From assembly GCA_934091015.1 (NCBI GenBank), contig CAKOKM010000008.1, positions 1-45,128 of the forward strand: 45,128 bases of DNA, read 5' to 3'. The translations under genes and the position numbers were made by a program. The notes beneath the pieces are model-generated. The model did no database searches. It was not told the origin of the DNA and saw only the letters and a list, made by a program, of their open reading frames with translations. The DNA is from an uncultured Bacilli bacterium. GTDB lineage: Bacteria > Bacillota_I > Bacilli_A > RF39 > UBA660. Position 1 is the first letter of the stretch; every line of letters begins with the position of its first letter. This document shows, in pieces, positions 42,173 to 45,128 of the stretch.

Positions 42173-42733
42173 ATGAATATACCAGTAGGAATAAGTAATA
42201 GACATGTACATTTAACTGAAGAAGTATGGAAGAAATTATTTGGTGATGAGGAGATAACTGCAAGAAATTATTTAAATCAACCAGGACAATTTGCTAGTAA
42301 TATGACAGTAGATGTTAAGGTTGGTGATGCAATAATTAATCATGTTAGAGTTGTTGGACCTTTAAGAAATTATAATCAAATTGAAATTGATGATACTGAT
42401 TCTAAAATACTAGGGGTAGTTCCACCTAGAAGACAAAGTGGAGATTTAGATGATAGTTTACCAATAATAGTTATTGGTCCTGAAGGAAGTGTATCTTTAG
42501 ATAAAGGATTAATTATGTCTGATGCTCATATTCATATGGATCCTGAAACGGCAGTTAAAATGCATTTAGTAAATAAAGAAGTTGTTGATGTATTTAAAAA
42601 TGGTGTTAAACTTTTAAATGCGAAGATTAAGATTTTAGATAATTCTTATATTGAGATGCATATTGATAAAGATGAAGAAGTGTTATATGACTTACATCAA
42701 GGAGATATTGTTGAATTTAAAAAGACTTTATAA
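42173..42733 (+). CDS. pduL: Phosphate propanoyltransferase/phosphotransacetylase PduL
   Basis: Interconverts acyl-CoA and acyl phosphate (propanoyl or acetyl). About 186 residues with the PduL tandem beta-barrel features: ISNRHVHLTEE and a later SDAHIHMDPETA, which carry the zinc-binding histidines, plus YLNQPGQFA and VVGPLRNYNQIEI. No N-terminal encapsulation peptide and no microcompartment genes are present, so it likely acts as the house-keeping Pta for acetate and ATP formation. An upstream ATG (42152) would fall at the predicted transcript start. The family N-terminus MNIPVGISNRH fits ATG 42173, with AGGA 12 nt upstream. Confidence 0.9.
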   Translation: MNIPVGISNRHVHLTEEVWKKLFGDEEITARNYLNQPGQFASNMTVDVKVGDAIINHVRVVGPLRNYNQIEIDDTDSKILGVVPPRRQSGDLDDSLPIIVIGPEGSVSLDKGLIMSDAHIHMDPETAVKMHLVNKEVVDVFKNGVKLLNAKIKILDNSYIEMHIDKDEEVLYDLHQGDIVEFKKTL

Positions 42734-42755
42734 TATTATAGTGTAGTGATGTTTT

Positions 42756-43736
42756 ATGAAGTGGAAAATTGGTAATGTTGAAATTAAAAATCAGGTAGTA
42801 CTTGCTCCAATGGCAGGCATAAGTAATACAGCCTATCGTCAGATTATTAAAGAAATGGGAGCCGGGCTTATATTTGCAGAAATGGTTAGTGATAAGGCTT
42901 TAGTATATGGAAGTGAAAAAACATACGATTTGTTAAAAATGAGTGATATGGAAAGACCCATTGCTCAACAAATTTTTGGAAGTGATGTAGATTCGTTTGT
43001 TAAAGCAGCTAAATTAGTTGAGGATAAAATGCATCCTGATATTATTGATATTAATATGGGGTGTCCTGTACCTAAAGTGGCTATTAAATCTCAAGCTGGA
43101 AGTGCACTTCTTAAAAATCCTACAAAGATTAAGGAAATAGTTAGTGCTGTTGTTAAAGCAGTAAGTGTTCCAGTAACAGTTAAAATCCGTAGTGGATGGG
43201 ATGCAAATAGTGTTAATGCAGTAGAAGTTGCTAAAATAATTGAAGAAGCAGGAGCTAGCGCTATCACGGTTCATGGAAGAACTAGGGCACAGGGGTATAG
43301 TGGAAATGCCGATTGGAATATAATAAAGCAAGTTAAAGAAACGGTAGACATCCCTGTTATTGGTAATGGAGATGTTACAAGTGCTGAAAAAGCAAAAGAG
43401 ATGCTAGATTTTACTGGATGTGATGCAGTTATGATAGGTAGAGGTGTACTTGGAAATCCCTGGCTTATTAATGAATGTGTATCATATTTAGAGTCAGGAA
43501 TTATTCCGCCAAGACCTAGTGCAAGAGAAAAAATAGAAATGCTTAAAAGACATTATCAATTATTAGTAGATTCTACTTCAGAAAAACAGGCAATACTTGA
43601 AATTAGAACACATGCATTATGGTATATTAAAGGAATGCCAAAAAGTGCGTATATAAAAAATGAAATTTGTAAAACTAAAAATAGTGAAGATTTATTTAAA
43701 ATCTTAAATGATTATTTGGGTGATTTAAATGCTTAA
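42756..43736 (+). CDS. dus: tRNA-dihydrouridine synthase (DusB-like)
   Basis: FMN- and NADPH-dependent enzyme reducing uridine to dihydrouridine in tRNA. TIM-barrel motifs: VLAPMAGISNTAYRQ near the N-terminus, INMGCPVPKV with the catalytic cysteine, GSALLKNPTKI, VTVKIRSGWD, TVHGRTRAQGYSG, IPVIGNGDV and MIGRGVLGNPWLI. 326 residues is normal. The last codons overlap the start of the gtrA gene by 8 nt, so the two are co-translated. Confidence 0.95.
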   Translation: MKWKIGNVEIKNQVVLAPMAGISNTAYRQIIKEMGAGLIFAEMVSDKALVYGSEKTYDLLKMSDMERPIAQQIFGSDVDSFVKAAKLVEDKMHPDIIDINMGCPVPKVAIKSQAGSALLKNPTKIKEIVSAVVKAVSVPVTVKIRSGWDANSVNAVEVAKIIEEAGASAITVHGRTRAQGYSGNADWNIIKQVKETVDIPVIGNGDVTSAEKAKEMLDFTGCDAVMIGRGVLGNPWLINECVSYLESGIIPPRPSAREKIEMLKRHYQLLVDSTSEKQAILEIRTHALWYIKGMPKSAYIKNEICKTKNSEDLFKILNDYLGDLNA

Positions 43737-44112
43737 AAATATTTTTAGTAAACAATATTTAAAATACTGTATTGTTGGAACTATTGGTGGAATTATTGAA
43801 CTTGTCTTATTTTATTTTTTAGATGATAGGATACAAATTAATTATTTAATTGCTAATGTTATTACTTTTGTTGTAACAGTTATTATTTTATATTTTTTAA
43901 ATAAAAAGTTTGTGTATAAAGCTGAAAATAAAGATAATGTGGGATTTATAATGTTTTTTATTAGTAGAATAGCAGGTCTTGTAATAGATAGTATTGTATT
44001 AACTGTTTGTTTAAAAATATTTATGTTTCCTAGTTTAATTTCAAAGTTTATTTCGTCATCTTCTACTACTTATATAAACTATTGTGTTGGAAAATTTATA
44101 TTCAATAATTAA
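43729..44112 (+). CDS. Stand-alone GtrA family membrane protein
   Basis: 127 residues with four membrane helices. GtrA features: YCIVGTIGGIIELVLFY at helix 1, then FLNKKFVYK (the N-K/R-x-x-V/F motif after helix 2), and a closing helix ending CVGKFIFNN. GtrA proteins are thought to flip polyprenyl-phosphate sugars or assist such transfer. It starts inside the dus gene, with GGGTGA about 6 nt upstream. It is the third GtrA-type domain in the window and could be the partner of the now broken GtrB-like enzyme at 17998. Confidence 0.87.
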   Translation: MLKNIFSKQYLKYCIVGTIGGIIELVLFYFLDDRIQINYLIANVITFVVTVIILYFLNKKFVYKAENKDNVGFIMFFISRIAGLVIDSIVLTVCLKIFMFPSLISKFISSSSTTYINYCVGKFIFNN

Positions 44113-44289
44113 TTTATTACATTTTTAATATTTTTCTTTACTGTTTTCTTTGTTTTATTTAATTATTGATAATTCATTTTTAACCAATACTCACCTTATT
44201 AACTTTTTTATGTATCATTAATATGATTTGTTTTTTTCTTCTTATATATTTGTTAGTTTTACCCGTCTAATAAATATAATAATTAAAGA

Positions 44290-44318
44290 TTGAATTATAT
44301 TTAATAATAGTCTATAAT
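44290..44318 (+). promoter_or_regulatory. Promoter for the zinc-ribbon gene
   Basis: TTGAAT (44290-44295), 17-bp spacer, TATAAT (44313-44318). GGAGG at 44332-44336 precedes the ATG by 6 nt. Confidence 0.65.
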
Positions 44319-44342
44319 TATGATAGGATATGGAGGATAAAG

Positions 44343-45032
44343 ATGAATAAAGATGATACTAAAAAAGTAGTTAAAAAGAGTACTAGAACTAAAAAAGATA
44401 CTTCTAAAAAAATTAATGAATTAAATGAAACAGTTAAGAAAACAGTAAAGAGTGATATTGATAATGTAGTTAAAGAGGTTAAAGAAACTGCAATTAAAGA
44501 AGTAGAAGATTTAACTAATAAGCAAAAATGTAAATTTTGCGGAAAATATTTTGATAAAGGAATGACTATATGTCCTAATTGTCGTAGAAGAAATAAACGT
44601 TCTTCTGGTGACTTTATATTTTTTGCGGTGATTGCTATTGTATTCTTATTTTGTATTTTAATTTTTTACTTTATTGATACTAAAGTAATTAATAAAGAAA
44701 CTTATGAATCTTATACACAAAAATGTGTATTAGTTAGTTATGAAGATTTAGTTAGAGTTCCTAAAAAATATTTGTATAGTGATGTAACCTTAGTTGGTAA
44801 AGTTGTTGAAGTAACAGGAACTAATGATGGTTTATATAATTCTATGAATATTGTATTAGATTTAAATTTATTTGAAGATGGTTATGAAAGCCTTGTAAAT
44901 GTTGAATTTAATGATAGTTCTTTTGAAAAAGGATTTATAAATGGTGATATAGTTAAAGTTTATGGAGAATATTCAATTATAAACGGAAATACGCCTACAA
45001 TTCAAGCTAAATATGTAAATTTAAATAATTAA
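44343..45032 (+). CDS. Zinc-ribbon membrane protein with OB-fold-like outer domain
   Basis: 229 residues. The Lys/Asp/Glu-rich N-terminus (1-58) probably forms a coiled coil. A zinc ribbon follows (CKFCGKYFDKGMTICPNC, about 61-78), a basic patch RRRNKRS, then one membrane helix (about 88-112). The outer domain has the strand pattern DVTLVGKVVEV, NIVLDLNLF, NGDIVKVYGEY and a final IQAKYVNL. This resembles the tRNA-anti-like OB fold seen in other zinc-ribbon surface proteins. No enzyme motif is visible. Function unknown. Strong promoter and GGAGG suggest good expression. Confidence 0.78.
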   Translation: MNKDDTKKVVKKSTRTKKDTSKKINELNETVKKTVKSDIDNVVKEVKETAIKEVEDLTNKQKCKFCGKYFDKGMTICPNCRRRNKRSSGDFIFFAVIAIVFLFCILIFYFIDTKVINKETYESYTQKCVLVSYEDLVRVPKKYLYSDVTLVGKVVEVTGTNDGLYNSMNIVLDLNLFEDGYESLVNVEFNDSSFEKGFINGDIVKVYGEYSIINGNTPTIQAKYVNLNN

Positions 45033-45054
45033 TTTAATTAACAAATTGACATCC

Positions 45055-45111
45055 CAAATTTCAAGTAGAAACTGGAATTTGTAATAAAAAAGTGTAAATC
45101 AGTGATATAAT
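45055..45111 (+). promoter_or_regulatory. Hairpin and extended -10 promoter at the right edge
   Basis: A 9-bp hairpin (45055-45063 with 45073-45081, one G-T pair) has no T-run, so it is not a standard terminator. TGATATAAT (45103-45111) is a perfect extended -10 pointing to a gene beyond the window. Confidence 0.45.
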
Positions 45112-45128
45112 TAAACTGTCAACTGAGT

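Noticed and set aside
43014..43331. Long minus-strand open frame inside the dus gene
   Set aside because: It lacks a ribosome site, its translation is low-complexity Ser/Asn/Tyr-rich, and it lies wholly within a confidently assigned gene. Other minus-strand frames (for example 14042-14245, 21458-21730, 29458-29700) fail for the same reasons.
44113..44289. Hidden gene or strong terminator in the T-rich spacer after gtrA
   Set aside because: Both strands have many stops, and the only hairpins are 5-bp AT stems. Nothing beyond the promoter at 44290 can be supported.

Overview
The window comes from a very AT-rich, low-GC Gram-positive bacterium. I judge it to be an uncultured gut lineage of Bacillota, class Bacilli, near RF39/RFN20/Erysipelotrichales. 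The grounds are codon choice, strong AGGAGG-type ribosome sites, and the pairing of wall-polymer genes with Mollicutes-like house-keeping genes. The lineage is inferred from style, not from a marker tree. TGA is a normal stop (genes ending at 28055, 33819 and 39472), so this is not a code-4 mollicute. Every gene I can support lies on the + strand. I see no tRNA, rRNA, CRISPR array, insertion sequence or prophage.

Layout: 1-6.2 kb holds gltX, pcrA and ligA. 6.2-11.6 kb holds a membrane/signalling block: a small anchored protein, a double periplasmic-binding-domain GGDEF receptor, a BrkB-type membrane protein, a structured intergenic RNA element, an anchored thioredoxin-fold-like protein and a CtpA-type S41 protease. 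11.7-14.7 kb holds two decayed ECF-transporter ATPases, truA and an HExxH protein. 14.8-40.1 kb is a large cell-surface glycopolymer region. 40.2-45.1 kb holds a MacB-like ABC exporter, pduL, dusB, a free-standing gtrA and a zinc-ribbon membrane protein.

How the glycopolymer genes fit together: TagO/WecA (14760) would load GlcNAc-1-P on undecaprenyl phosphate. A TagA/WecG domain, fused to a Wzy/WaaL-like membrane domain (15852), together with WecB (35796, UDP-ManNAc), would add ManNAc as in teichoic-acid linkage units. CapE-CapF-CapG (21839-25279) make UDP-N-acetyl-L-fucosamine. Several GT2/GT4 enzymes extend the chain, and a TagGH/Wzm-Wzt ABC exporter (19034-20641) moves it out. Pyruvyl-transferase and FrhB-like domains sit in a 1315-residue fusion. 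A UbiA-type polyprenyl-phosphate phosphoribosyltransferase, a HAD phosphatase fused to a GtrA flippase-like domain, and a GT-C-like membrane enzyme (32023-35613) look like a complete polyprenyl-phospho-pentose side-branch pathway. A GtrB-like polyprenyl-phosphate glycosyltransferase (17998-18946) is broken by a frameshift.

Most unusual points: the GT-C/UbiA/HAD-GtrA module, the GT4-pyruvyltransferase-FrhB triple fusion with a possible internal start, the catalytically dead EcfA-like pair kept next to truA without ecfT, the Wzy-TagA fusion, and a terminator-overlapping RNA structure at 9601-9720. All functions are read from motifs by eye. No database search was run.
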